Shown here: positions 1 through 9,992 of the stretch, piece by piece | Position numbering within the stretch: the first letter of the stretch is position 1 | Layout of the letters: every line of letters begins with the position of its first letter | From: Ampelocalamus luodianensis | Lineage: Eukaryota; Streptophyta; Magnoliopsida; Poales; Poaceae | Reading direction: 5' to 3' | DNA length: 64,000 nt | NCBI GenBank assembly: GCA_036346255.1 | Contig: CM070618.1 | Location: forward strand, 58,911,655 to 58,975,654 | The notes under the pieces: generated by a model | Database searches by the model: none | Told to the model about the DNA's origin: nothing | Seen by the model: only the letters and a program-made list of their open reading frames with translations | Program-made: the position numbers and the translations under genes

Positions 1-1513
1 GCTCCCCAACTAAGTTTATTTAGGTAATTAAATTACCTTTCCAAAAAGTCTGAGAACACCTTATTTGGAACTCTGAGCAGAAAGTTATGAATTTTAGAAG
101 TTGACTGTCCGCAGTGATCACCAAAACGATCGCTAGAAATTGGGGGTTTTTGTTAACACTTGAGAGTAGCGAGTTTTGTTGTGTTATTATTTATGCTCTT
201 GGTCCAGCGTGTTGGCCTTAGATTGGGATACCTTTATATTCAGGTGGGAGCGCGGTTCCAGGGCAGCACCTCTTCGCGTCCACCGTTCTCGCACGCTTGA
301 GGCAAGTATTCGGGCTATTGTATATTTATGCTTGTATGTCGTGGATTGTTTGTGTTTGGCTCATAATAGCTATGCATGGATGTTATGGTGATGAGTTCCA
401 ATTTATCTTGGTGAATGCAAGTACTGTTTGAGTGACTAATTATGACTGCTTGATAGAGGATGCTAATACTTTGATGCGTAATAACCATGCAAGGTTGATA
501 GTATGGTAAGTAAGATTAAGGATGAAGGATACTAGAGAAATGATTAATTGATATTCATGAGTGATTGTTCAAGTGTGCTAGTATTATGATTAAATGTGCT
601 ATTCATGGATGCTAGAATGCTATGAATATCAATGATGTGGAATGCTAGAAGTATGAATAAGTTTATTCATGTATGATGTTGTTGTTAATGCTTACATGTT
701 AATGATAATATGTTGAGTTCCTGCATATGAAGGACGTTATCATGGTGCATACGCATGTTGAGAGCATACAGGTGCCTTGGTCACGTGGTGACCAAGCACA
801 TACAGTTGAGGTCCCCGTCATGTAAATGACGGGCTTGAGGTCCCCACATTCGTGGAATGTGGGCTATGAGCAAAGAGGTCCCCATCATTAAGATGATGTG
901 CAATGGTCCCTATACATGTGGTGTATAGGCTCTTGTCCCCTGTGCACAAGGGCAGCGAGCAGGTACACAATGACGGTTGTATACCCGCATTCACGGTAAA
1001 ATGCGAAAGAGATAAAGTTGAGAAAGGTGCATTGCATTGGTTGCATTCACATGAGCATGAAGGCTATACTTTGGTGCATTGTTTATCTTGGATTGTTGAT
1101 GCTATGAATGATAACTTGCTTAGCCTTGTTGGTACTTGCTTTGAGTCTTTGGGCTCACTTGCTTTGATGTGTTTTAGGTACAACTGCAAGACCCGCATGC
1201 ATGTGAGGGAGTAGATATTTGGATGCACGCACTACCACTCAATCATAAGAATTACTTATAGATGGTTTGAGTTTCAGATTAATCTGTAATAATGAGAATA
1301 ACAAATTTTGGTTATGTTTATGAGATTATCCCGCATGCTTGATTGAACTCGATTTTGAAGACTTTGATAAATGCCATGATTAATTGTTGGAACCTCGGTA
1401 TAGTGACTATACAAAGGAGGTTTTGCTTGAAAATTTGTAATTGGTCTTAGTTTAGTTTAGTTTAATTTAATTTTAGTAGCATTCCGTGCTCAATCTTCGA
1501 AATGGGTGTTACA
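1..1513 (+). repeat. 3' part of a Ty3-type LTR, truncated by window edge
   Basis: No convincing protein is encoded here. The stretch ends in TGTTACA (1507-1513), the inverted complement of TGTAACA, which begins many grass Ty3/chromovirus LTRs (two occur in this window at 17935 and 56083). A GAGGCAAGTA motif near 299-308 resembles the GAAGGCAAGT found in the LTR at 19765 and 28420. I infer the downstream part of an LTR that starts left of the window, either a 3' or a solo LTR. The hairpin array at 772-1005 lies inside it. The short open frames at 176-391 and 903-1214 look like chance. Confidence 0.5.
772..1005. other. Array of eight adjacent short hairpins
   Basis: Stems read directly: 772-799 (CTTGGTCAC/GTGACCAAG plus outer pairs); 814-833 (CCCGTCAT/ATGACGGG, loop GTAA); 843-863 (CCCACATT/AATGTGGG); 883-898 (CATCAT/ATGATG); 909-929 (CCTATACA/TGTATAGG); 932-952 (imperfect, CTTGT/ACAAG); 962-985 (nine pairs, one mismatch); 986-1005 (CGCATT/AATGCG). 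Stem sequences differ from one another, but spacing is regular at about 25-35 bp, and several are preceded by GGTCCC. Complementarity is kept while primary sequence changes, which points to selection on structure or to a generating mechanism. Function unknown. Confidence 0.8.
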
Positions 1514-2456
1514 TAAACCCCTGAACAATTCTTTGAACTCCTAGCATGTAATTATTTAGCTTTTCCATATGGCTTCCCGAGTACTGTTATGTACTCATTC
1601 TGCAACATCAATTACAGAGGAACACGGGAAAATGCCGAGGATCTTAATGAAGAAGGTTTTGGTGAACCTCCGATGGCGATGCTTACTATTACTAGGTCTC
1701 GATCGGTCCAAGTGTGCTGTGGTTTTGAAGTTTTTTTGACAATGAAGCTCTCTGACCACTAGTACAAAAGCTATGGTGCAACCTATGCTCGATTTTTGCG
1801 GTTTTGCTGCAGACACATGCAAGTGGGTGTTTATAAATGATGTTTTCTTTCTCTCTATCATTCATCGGTTTGCGCTGTTCTCGCCACGTGGAATGTAGTT
1901 TGACACTTAGGCCTTGTTTGGGTGGGCCAAAATCCCGGCTTGCGTGTCCCTTCTTTTCCTATCATCTCCCCTTTTTCTTTCCCTGCTAACTCCTTTCACT
2001 TATCTCCTTCAAATCTCATTCAAGAACATAAAACCAATCCATCATGTCATACCACCGCGATCACCATCGCTCGACCAACCCATTTCTGCAATTCGTTTTT
2101 GCATGCATGGCAGGTTGAGCGATTTCGCGAGGGGAGAAAAGAAGTAGCAGATAAAACATCTGCTTGACCCATCCTTTTTCCCTGCCATCTCTTTATTAGT
2201 CAAAACCTCCCTAACCTCCACTGCCATTTCCTCCATACTCTACACTACCATGTTCCTTTTGTTAATTCATTCACCTCCCACTGCCAACTCATCTCCCAAG
2301 CACAACCACTCACAGCTAATTTTTGCCCAACTGAATTTTCACTCACTGCCAATCCTATTCAACACACAAAGCCATCCAACACCATTCATTTTTTCCAGCT
2401 GAACAGAGCACTGCATGGCCATCCTCCCCCACCGCCGCTTCCTTTTTCTCCAGCAT
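1514..2456. other. Unassigned sequence with a possible MITE start
   Basis: No gene is recognised. TTAGGCCTTGTTTGGG near 1907-1922 resembles the terminus and TTA target site of grass Tourist/Harbinger-type MITEs, but I did not find a matching inverted end. The pyrimidine-rich stretch 1995-2150 resembles 51570-51785 on the far side of the Copia element (shared TCTCCTTC, CCCATTTCT, TTTTGCATGCA and GTTGAGCGATTT-like blocks), so both belong to one dispersed repeat. Open frames of 64-88 codons here are low complexity and unconvincing. Confidence 0.35.
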
Positions 2457-3218
2457 TGATGAGAACATCAACCCTAAGGATGCAACCACTACTTTGACCC
2501 GCTGCACTACATCCTCTACTTCAACCACATCTTCTCCAATAGGACTTTCGGCTACTGCACTGCCATATTCTCCAATTGGACTGAGCTACTTCTACTCATA
2601 CGAATCGAACTACGTCTACATGCCATGTTGTTGCGTCTTCATACCATGGTGTTGTGTCTACATACCATGGTGCTGTGTCACCAATTGTTGGCCCATGGAC
2701 TTTGTAATAAATGGGCCGATTTGGCCCATATAGCCCATATGGCTGGCCACCTAGGGTTTTGGTACTGTTCATGTGGCACTATTCATGCATGAACAGTACC
2801 CACGGTCGCCTCTCCCTTCTCCTATACATAGTGGTAGCTACCCCTTTAGTTTCTATGGGTTTTGTTGATTGAAGTTTAGCTTTGCTACTTTATACTTTGT
2901 CCACTTGTTCGACGAGATCAACAACGACATTATCTTCGGAACCCCACTTATCAATATAATTTCAATTCCTATTTGTAATTTCAGATTGCGTTTTACCTTG
3001 TTCTTGCGTGCTTCTTCGGTATATATAGGAATTGATCTTCATGATTAGGTTATCTGGGTATTCGTGCATGGTTGATAACGACTTGTCGAGTAGTTCAGCG
3101 ATTGCGTGGTTTCGGACCTTGTGAGTTCGTAGCTAGGATCATGAGAGTCGAGCAACTTCTACCGAATTTACCTTCTCATCGAAAGATCGGGCCAGATCAG
3201 GACCTCCGTGGTTCATCA
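2457..3218 (+). repeat. LTR of the gag-only Ty3-like family, diverged copy
   Basis: It begins TGATGAGAACATCAACCC and ends ...GGTTCATCA. The start matches the 5' LTR of the better preserved element at 38112 (TGATGAGGACATAACCCC). The U3 hairpin (2761-2800), a TATA-like CTATACATA (about 2822-2830) and the U5 blocks TTGTTCTTGCGTGCTTC and ATCGAAAGATCGGG are shared. The U5 part is closest to 6355-6643 but only about 80% identical by eye. The Copia fragment follows almost directly (3221) instead of a primer binding site. It is either a solo LTR or the 5' LTR of the element at 3557-6643. No clean target duplication: AGCAT on the left, AG then Copia on the right. Confidence 0.65.
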
Positions 3219-3220
3219 AG

Positions 3221-3556
3221 TGTTGGGATATGGGTAGGCTACGCTAGCAAAAATTCAAAATTCTACCACCGCACGCGTTGTGCAGCGGAAGAAACGTTGG
3301 AGCGGTCTGGTCCAATGAAGAGCGCGTCGATGCAGTGGTTGTAGTCCATCGTCCAGCGTCCTAGCGAGTCGATCGTCTCCTCCAGCAGCCAATCTAGTTC
3401 CTTGCTAAGATCGTGGATAGTCCTCAAGTGCAACAGCTACCGCGGTAACGCTACGCCTCTATGGTATCCACACGTCCAGGCCTCTAGGGCAGGAACGTCG
3501 TACACCGGTGTACTAGCAACAAGTCGCACGAGAAGGCTCTCTCAAGAAGATGGCGG
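3221..3556 (-). repeat. Copia 3' LTR fragment, U5 end
   Basis: It starts TGTTGGGATATGGGTAGGC and aligns with 49741-50116, the U5 end of the Copia 5' LTR, down to ...GATGGCGGCTAGGGTT. On the minus strand it is the terminal part of the LTR. At 3556/3557 it passes abruptly into leader sequence of the gag-only family (compare 39622). The breakpoint shows at most a dinucleotide of homology, so this is a deletion or template-switch junction and not a clean insertion. Confidence 0.75.
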
Positions 3557-4711
3557 CTAGGGTTGATGTTATTTGCGACTTGCGGCAAATCCTAGGGTCG
3601 GCCAAATAGTAGAAGGAGAAAGAGGCAATCGCAAAACAAAAGCCGCGGTAGAGAAAAAAAATAAGAAAAAGAAAACGAAAAGAAAAGTGCATAAAAATTA
3701 GTGGAGACCTTCTACATATTGCCACAAGCTTCCATAAAAAAATTGAGCAAGTTTGACCCACGGAATCAAAAGATATAGTAGTTTGAAGATTGAATACGAG
3801 TCGGTTTCGAGTGCGAGTAGGATTCCGTTTCCGACATACCTTCAGTAAAACGGGTATAACTTTTGCATACGGAGTCTGTTTTTGACGTTCTTGTGCTCGT
3901 TTCAAAGCTAACGACGAGGTGCATCTTTTCTACCTAAGATGCCAATTGCCTTCCTGGTGCCCCAAAATCGGCCATCTTCAGCCCCAAATTCGCGTCGCAA
4001 GTTTTCGGTTTCTGTTTTTGCCGTTTCCTTCAATCTTCCTTTCGGAATTTGGAGTTCGCCTCAAATACAAAGTTGTGGATCTCATTGAAACCTTTCAAAC
4101 AAGCAGATATAATCCACATAAAACTTTGTTTTTTCATCATTTGAGACTAGCTATTGTTTCTGCTCAATCTAGAGGGTTGCTTGCATTGCACCGATATTGC
4201 TGTCTTTTGTGCTCTACGTCGTGCGAACAATCTTGTGCCCCTTACAGAAGTTTGAGTAGTTGGCTAGAGTCTCTCCTAGCACTTGTTGTGAGGTTCTCCT
4301 TTCTTACATCAAGTCATATTAATCATTACGCAGCGTACATACACTTCTCTCGCATCGGGCTTTGATTAGCTTGCTTTGATTAGGCTAGAATCAGCAACAT
4401 TGACTAGTACTTTGAACAATTTTTCAACTAGCATTACTGATTTGATTGTTGCTAATCCTTGCTATCATATTGAAGTCTTCCAAGCTCCACTTCCTACTAA
4501 CTCAGCAGGTGTCGTTCCTCGCAATCGTTGGACTGTTCACAGGTGAGAGTATCACGAACCAGCCACGAGTTGTACCATTTTCTTTCTACATTGGTAAGAG
4601 CTTGTAATAACTTGGTAAAAGCTTGAGTGTGAGCGACTGTTGAAAACTCTAGAACCTAGTAGTTCATAGGGACATATACACTGCGATTTGTTCCCTTATT
4701 TTCTACTAACT

Positions 4712-6293
4712 ATGGCAAGTTCACGGGATGATTACAAAGATAGATCCACGTCTTCTTCGAGCCATTGAACGGGAGCGCAAGAAAGTCCACAAGGAATATG
4801 CACGCTTGAGGCACGATTATCCACCACGGGAGGTACATGAACATGATAGTACGTTTGGTAAAACTAAACTCACTATGCCTTCTTTTACTGGCAAATTTGA
4901 TCCTAATGCTTATATTGACTGGGAGATAGCTTTAGACAAAGAATTTGAATATTATAATTTGTCTGATAGACAAAAGATTAAACAAGCCACTAGTGTTTTT
5001 GTTGAAGATGCAATACTTTGGTGGAAGCATTTACGTAGACATGGAAGAGTGCCTCAAACTTGGCATGCATTAAAGAAACTTTTGAGAGATGAATTTGTTC
5101 CTAAATATCATGCTAATTATTTGTTAGCTAGATTACAACGTTTAAAACAACATAGTAGAACTGTAAGGGAATACTATTATGAATTGAAAACTCGTTTGTT
5201 GCGTTGTGGCTTGGAGGAACATGCTGAAGCTACAGAGAATAGATTCTTAAGTGGGTTTAATCAAGAAATTTAGGACATTCTTGTTCACAAAGAATATAAT
5301 TCCCTCCCTCATTTGTTTATACTTGCTTGTAAGGTTGAATGTTTGATTGAGGAGAAATTGAGAATGCTTGATGATAGGGAACATGAGATCAAACCTATGT
5401 TTGTGTCTTTTTCTGTGACTAACAATTTGCAGGAAGTTAAGAACCATGCCAAAGAGGAGAATGAGCTGATTGAACCATCGACTCCATTGGTTGAGAAGGA
5501 AGATGAGGAGATGGATGCACCTACATCATCTGAGGAGAGCCAAAAAGGTAATGATCATGGTGCTATCATCACTAAAGGTGAGTATGCTTGTGAAGAACTA
5601 CAATTGTCCACTGTTCATGCTATTTTAGAGCAAAAATTAGAGGAAAACAATTCTGATATGCACATATTTCAAGTAGAGAATACAGACTGCATTGATTTGA
5701 GTGCACCATGTGATAAAATTATTGATTTACCTACCGACTTGAGTGCACCATGTGATAAAATAATTGAATTGCCTGCTGTTTGGAGTGATTCATGTGATGA
5801 GTTGATCACATATAATGATCACGTGAAATTGGTTAGATATAAATAAGTTTTGACTAGAATTTCTCTTACTGATTCTTTGTGTTACATTATGTTGGATTCA
5901 CCTATGAAATTGTCACATGCTATGGAGAAAGTTTCTGAAATCGTATGTTCAAAATGCTTGTCTAGTGCCTACACTCCTAGGTATAAGTTTAATTAGATTG
6001 GAGATTATGGTGTAGACAATCAATTTCTTGTTTATCGAATATGCATAACTTGTGATTACATGGATGAATTGAAGCTTTCTGTTTTGAACAATAATTCTTA
6101 TATGTCGAATCTTGTTCATTATGAGAGAAAATTAAAATTTATTGATCATTCAATGCCCATGTGTTCATCTCTTATTGCACCATCTAGTATGGATAATCTG
6201 CATCATGATGTTGAAGTATGGAAGAATTTACATATCCTTTCACCCTTGCTAGATGAATTTGCTATTGCTCGATTTTTCTTGGATTTTGTTTAG
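4712..6293 (+). pseudogene. gag-like polyprotein of the non-autonomous family (broken)
   Basis: ATG at 4712 (MASSRDDYK) is followed within about 15 bases by a one-base gain in an A run, shifting into the frame open from 4728. That frame encodes a retrotransposon Gag domain: LTMPSFTGKFDPNAYIDWE, then FVEDAILWWKHL, LLRDEFVPKYH and VREYYYELKTRLLR, the capsid-like helical region. It continues to 6293 through three in-frame stops (TAG 5271, TAA 5844, TAG near 5993). The downstream half is acidic (EKEDEEMD, EESQKGND) with a CSKC motif but no full zinc knuckle. A 13-codon LSAPCDKII unit is duplicated at about 5693-5770 and single in copy 2. Start chosen by alignment with copy 2. Confidence 0.8.
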
Positions 6294-6643
6294 TTAAAAG
6301 TTAGCTTCTATGCAACTTCGTGTATTGACTTGTGTCGACTAGACCAACCATAATACCGCTCCGGAATCCCAATTTATCAAGTATTTCATTCATATTCACA
6401 ATTTCAAATTGCTTATTTATCTTGTTCTTGCGTGCTTCTTCAGTGTATGCAGTAATCGATCTTCGTGATCAGGTTAACCGGGTATTCGTGCACGGTTGAT
6501 AACGACTTGTCGAGCAGTTCAGCGATTGCGTGGTTTCGAGCCTTGTGTGTTTATAGCCCGGATCGTGAGAGTTGAGCGACGACTACCAAACTTATTGTTC
6601 TCATCGAAAGATCGGGCCAACAATCGAACCTTCGGTTTCATCA
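6284..6643 (+). repeat. Truncated 3' LTR (R-U5) of gag-only copy 1
   Basis: From GATTTTGTTTAGTTAAAAG it follows the R-U5 of the LTRs at 38850-39204 and 42420-42776 and ends ...GGTTTCATCA. The end of the internal region, the polypurine tract and all of U3 are absent: the gag frame runs straight into R. It is more like the LTR at 2457-3218 (shared GGTATTCGTGCA and GATAACGACTTGTCGAG blocks) than like copy 2, so these two form a subfamily. Confidence 0.7.
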
Positions 6644-8453
6644 GCTTCTCAGTAGAAGCATCCTTAGGGGCTGAAGGAGTTGGGCTAAGAACACAAAACA
6701 TAGAGCAAGTTAACTCGGGAAAAGCAAAGGGTAAATATTGTTCTTACACTTATCTTTTCACATACCTCTGCGTACTGGACCTAACTAGGAATTTGGAAGC
6801 AACATTCCCAACGGAAGATTTCTTTGACTTCTTCTCGACTACTTTTGGTCGAGATTCAATAAGGGGAATAGGAGTCACCACTTCGTGACCCTCCTGATTC
6901 CTCGAGTGGCCGAGACCTGTCCCAACTACTTCAAGAGCACTGCTCTCCTCGACCTCAGGTTCTACTGGAGCAGCAGTTTCCTTCACAAAAGACATGAAGC
7001 TTTTCCAGTTCTCATTTTCTAGCTGCTTTACAAAGCCACGAGAGGCAGAAACTGCGAAAGTCTTCTTGTCATAATAGAAGGGTACCTTGGCCTTGGGGGC
7101 TTTGCGCTTAAGGGCTATGGCAGCTTCATCCACCCTTGCCTTCTCCGCAGCCACCATGTCTACAGCGAATTGTGTGAAGGGAGCAGTAGGACTTGAACTC
7201 GCGTCACTCTTGTCGGCGACCCTCACAAGTCGACGCCTTTTGGCTGGAGGAGCATTTGCTTGCTCCGTTTGCGCCACTGCCCCAATGATCACCAAAGCGA
7301 CCTCCGTGTCATCTTAGCTGTCTTCCATGCCTACTTTATGTTAAAATCAGAAAAAGAGAACATTACTGAAGTGGTCGTAAAGTCTTTCTACGATCACTCG
7401 CTGGTCATAAGTTCTTCTACGACCATCCCATAGTCGTAAGTTTCTTCTACGATGAATCCTCTAATCGTAAGTCCTTGTACGACTGTAAAAGCCTAAAGGT
7501 GAAGTCGATTTTCGATTACCTTTAGGCGTTCCACCTTTTCCTTTGCGGTCAAAACCGCAAGAATTTGAGGAGCCGCTACATTTGATGGACATTTCTCACA
7601 AACAAGTTTGACGTGGGCATCAATCTCCGCTTGTGAAAGATCTGTGCAAACAGATAGCATAGTCAACAGACCAAATCAGGACTAACTAAAACAAGAGTCA
7701 AAATTAAGAATTTCACTTACCCTCTTTGTAATCCCTGGTCAGGTCTGTTATCCCTTAGTACCTCCACATGGGAGGAACTCGTTTCTTCAGGGGACTAATG
7801 CGGCGCGTGATGAAGTCCTTCACCACGTGCCATCCGGTGAGTCCCCCCACCTTCAAGTCTTTGATAGCTTGAATATAGGGGCCGATCCGGTTAAGATCTC
7901 TGGGAGTCGAATCCTAGGAAGAAATCCTTTCAGCAGCATTTCCAGCAAATGAAAGGCTGTATTCCTCGGTGACCTCCCAGTAGAACCACTTCTTCTTCCA
8001 CCCTGGCCACGAAGACCGGGTGAACATCTTAATGTACTCCTTCGACTTCCTGTCATGGAGCTTCAGACCAGAACTACCAGCAATTCCGACTTGTCGAGCC
8101 ATCCCGTAGTAGTATTGGAAAAGCCCGAGGTCTGCCAGAATCCCCAGGTATGACTCACACAGGTACACGAATACGCTTAACATTGTGATGGAATTAGGAC
8201 CAATGTTCACTAATTCCACCCCAAAGTGCTCGAATATGAGTGTGAGAAAAGGGTGAGCAGACAATCGGAGGCCGCACTCACAGTAAGCCTGGAAGATGGG
8301 GATTTGTCCAGTTTCCCCCGACGGCTAGTGTTGCCCAGCAGCTGAAATCCACTTCACGAGTACCTTCTCAGGAATCTTCTCGACAACAACCAAAGCGTTA
8401 ATCTTTGCTGTGTCCATTTCCGATTCGGCCCACTCAGAAACGGTCCTGGCCAT
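6644..8453 (-). pseudogene. Antisense gene of Tat B, Transposase_28-like ('putative gypsy type transposon')
   Basis: Starts at ATG 8453 (MARTVSEWAESEMDTAKIN), reads through one in-frame TAG near 8323 and continues IPIFQAYCECGLRLSAHPF...YYYGMARQ...SWPGWKKKWFYWE to a stop near 7917. This N-terminal domain matches the plus-strand gene in Tat A and the grass PF04195-type family. Further exons follow: 7314-6750 (Lys/Arg- and Ala-rich, PPAKRRRLVRV basic patch, possibly nuclear) and a last piece cut off at 6644. Splice-like GTATGTG and CCCGAG|TT sites flank the intron near 6730-6775. Antisense genes between pol and the 3' LTR are known in Tat-lineage Ty3 elements. Biochemical function unknown. Confidence 0.65.
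7372..7485. repeat. Four tandem GTCGTA/TACGAC dyad units in an intron of the Tat B antisense gene
   Basis: Four units of about 28-31 bp, each of the form (T/A)(G/A)GTCGTAAG...TTCTACGA(C/T), so each can fold on GTCGTA/TACGAC. They lie between exons of the antisense gene. The same unit recurs in Tat B's own LTR (32731-32905) and in looser form at 8796-8925. Confidence 0.75.
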
Positions 8454-8961
8454 TTTTTCTCACGAAGAGGAGGTTTGGAGTTGGAAAGGCTTCAAGAAAG
8501 TGTACGGTTTTGCTGGCGGCGGAGAGGTAAGAATTGGGGAAAAGGTAAGAACCCTAAAGTCACCCCTACGGTTAGTTTTTATAACCGCGTACTTGAAATG
8601 AAATGCCGTGAAAACTCAACAGTTCCTACCGCTTCAGGAATTGCTCTAACAGACAGATTCTCTTAAATCTGCCTGTTCGAGAAAACTGAGGCTATTTTCA
8701 CACCTCAAGCGAAATTATCTTCTTTGCCAAGTATATTTCTGGTCAAACGAAATACCAGTCAGAAAGGTTTTACTTCCAATCATCGTACCACAATCACTTC
8801 ATAGTCGTAAGATTCTCTACTACTACCTCATAGTCGTAAGATTCCTGGTCAAATGAAACGTGTGTTGAAGAGTTTTTCCTTCGACCTTTACCTTACGGCC
8901 ACCTCGTGGTCGTAAGAACATCTATGACTCCTTTCCCAAGTAAGTTATTTTCACTTGAAGC

Positions 8962-8973
8962 TGGGGGGCTAGA
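8962..8973 (+). other. Polypurine tract of Tat B
   Basis: TGGGGGGCTAGA immediately precedes the LTR start TGACAATGG at 8974. In Ty3 elements this primes plus-strand DNA synthesis. Confidence 0.6.
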
Positions 8974-9022
8974 TGACAATGGTCTAATACTCATCATTTT
9001 ACTATTTATCTGTAATTAGTAT
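8974..9022 (+). repeat. Tat B 3' LTR, first 49 bp
   Basis: Starts TGACAATGGTCTAATACTC just after the polypurine tract and stops at AGTAT, the target site where Tat A inserted. The remainder is at 32657-33381. Confidence 0.65.
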
Positions 9023-9704
9023 TGTCGACGATCAAAACGTCGATCTTACGAAAAGAAAAGGAGAAGACGACGTGGGAAATCTAGGGTAATAATGGGACTG
9101 CTCTTTTATTAGTATGAACTGAGTTTACAGGGATGCCTCCCGACTAGATGGTGAACTACTCTGCTTTACACCGAGAACACTATTTGTTATCTTACAATGC
9201 CAGACTTAAAACACGAATCTAAGGTCTATGCTTCAGTCTGATGCCTCTCTCCTTTTGCTCCGTCCATGCTCCATCTTTAAATAGCCCTTGAAGAGGTGGC
9301 ATTTACTTCTGGAGAAGACGTTTGATGTGAAGCGTCGCGACTGGTCGGAGTTGGATGACGGTTGATGGAGAGTCAACCGATCGACGGTTGTATGTTTATG
9401 AGACACACAACCGCATGGTGGTTGTTCATCTATGTTTTAGGATAAGAAACGTCGTGTGGTATGGAATATGCATGTGTTCCATTCATCACACGATAGAGAA
9501 TATACCGAATCGCCCAAATATCGCTTTATACCTTTTACGAGCAGCTTCTTGGTCGGAGCTTGCACAGCCTTCGTCCACTGTGGTACCCACGTGGTAACCT
9601 CCGGAATCTCTACGACCGCTGGGTCGTGCACTCGTGGTTACGACCATGAAGACGTATGGTCCGTTATGTATTAAAAATAATACATAGAGATTTTAATCCT
9701 CGCC
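9023..9704 (-). repeat. Tat A 3' LTR
   Basis: Starts TGTCGACGATCAAAACGTCG on the plus strand and aligns with 31976-32656 throughout (AAAAGGAGAAGA, GAACACTA-TTGTTATC, the AAAATAATACATAGAG end block). The outer end carries AGTAT. The inner end differs slightly (CTCGCCG instead of CTCGTCA). Confidence 0.85.
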
Positions 9705-9717
9705 GACCAGCCCCCAA
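9705..9717 (-). other. Polypurine tract of Tat A
   Basis: On the minus strand GTTGGGGGCTGGT lies directly before the 3' LTR start, the expected site for plus-strand priming. Confidence 0.6.
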
Positions 9718-9992
9718 CTTTAAATGAATAGGTCGTGAACACCTTTCTTCCGATGAAGTCGATCGGATCGACGCCATTAAATGCAATGATATTTGAAGTG
9801 GTTTATATTCACTTTAAAGTTGAGAACTTGCCTTGGGAATTGAAGAGTTCTTGCATCCGTTGAAAAGATTTTTGTCCGTTGGACTTTTTGGTAACTCCTA
9901 ATTGCAAGTAGAAATTTAAGCTATAAAAACCCTTTGTAGATTTAGGTTTTTTCACTTCTCCTTTCTTCTTCATCTCCCGAGTAAAAATCGTC

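Larger units (their letters stand above)
3557..6643 (+). mobile_element. Gag-only Ty3-like element, copy 1 (remnant)
   Basis: Leader (3557-4711) and gag-like frame (4712-6293) run parallel to the better copy at 39622-41996. The element lacks its primer binding site, replaced by the Copia fragment. Its 3' LTR is reduced to R-U5 (6284-6643), U3 having been deleted. No protease, reverse transcriptase or integrase is seen in either copy, so the family depends on another element for movement. The right end TTCATCA abuts the antisense gene of Tat B without a recognisable target duplication. Confidence 0.7.
6644..9022 (+). mobile_element. Tat-like Ty3 element B, 3' remnant
   Basis: Plus-strand element kept only from inside its antisense gene to its 3' LTR. 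It carries a minus-strand gene (6644-8453), a polypurine tract (8962-8973) and an LTR starting at 8974 (TGACAATGGTC). The LTR is interrupted at 9023 by Tat A and resumes at 32657, ending at 33381. AGTAT at 9018-9022 and 32657-32661 is the duplication made by that insertion. The 5' LTR, gag and pol of Tat B are missing: the left end abuts the gag-only LTR at 6643. On the right, LTR end ...ACCGACA joins Copia LTR sequence. Confidence 0.7.

Noticed and set aside
3221..3556. Fragment as an independent solo LTR
   Set aside because: Only the U5 end is present and the rest of the LTR is found at 33382-34209; one broken LTR is simpler.
7372..7485. CRISPR-like array
   Set aside because: Units are diverged dyads without constant repeats and unique spacers, in a plant LTR element; no Cas genes.
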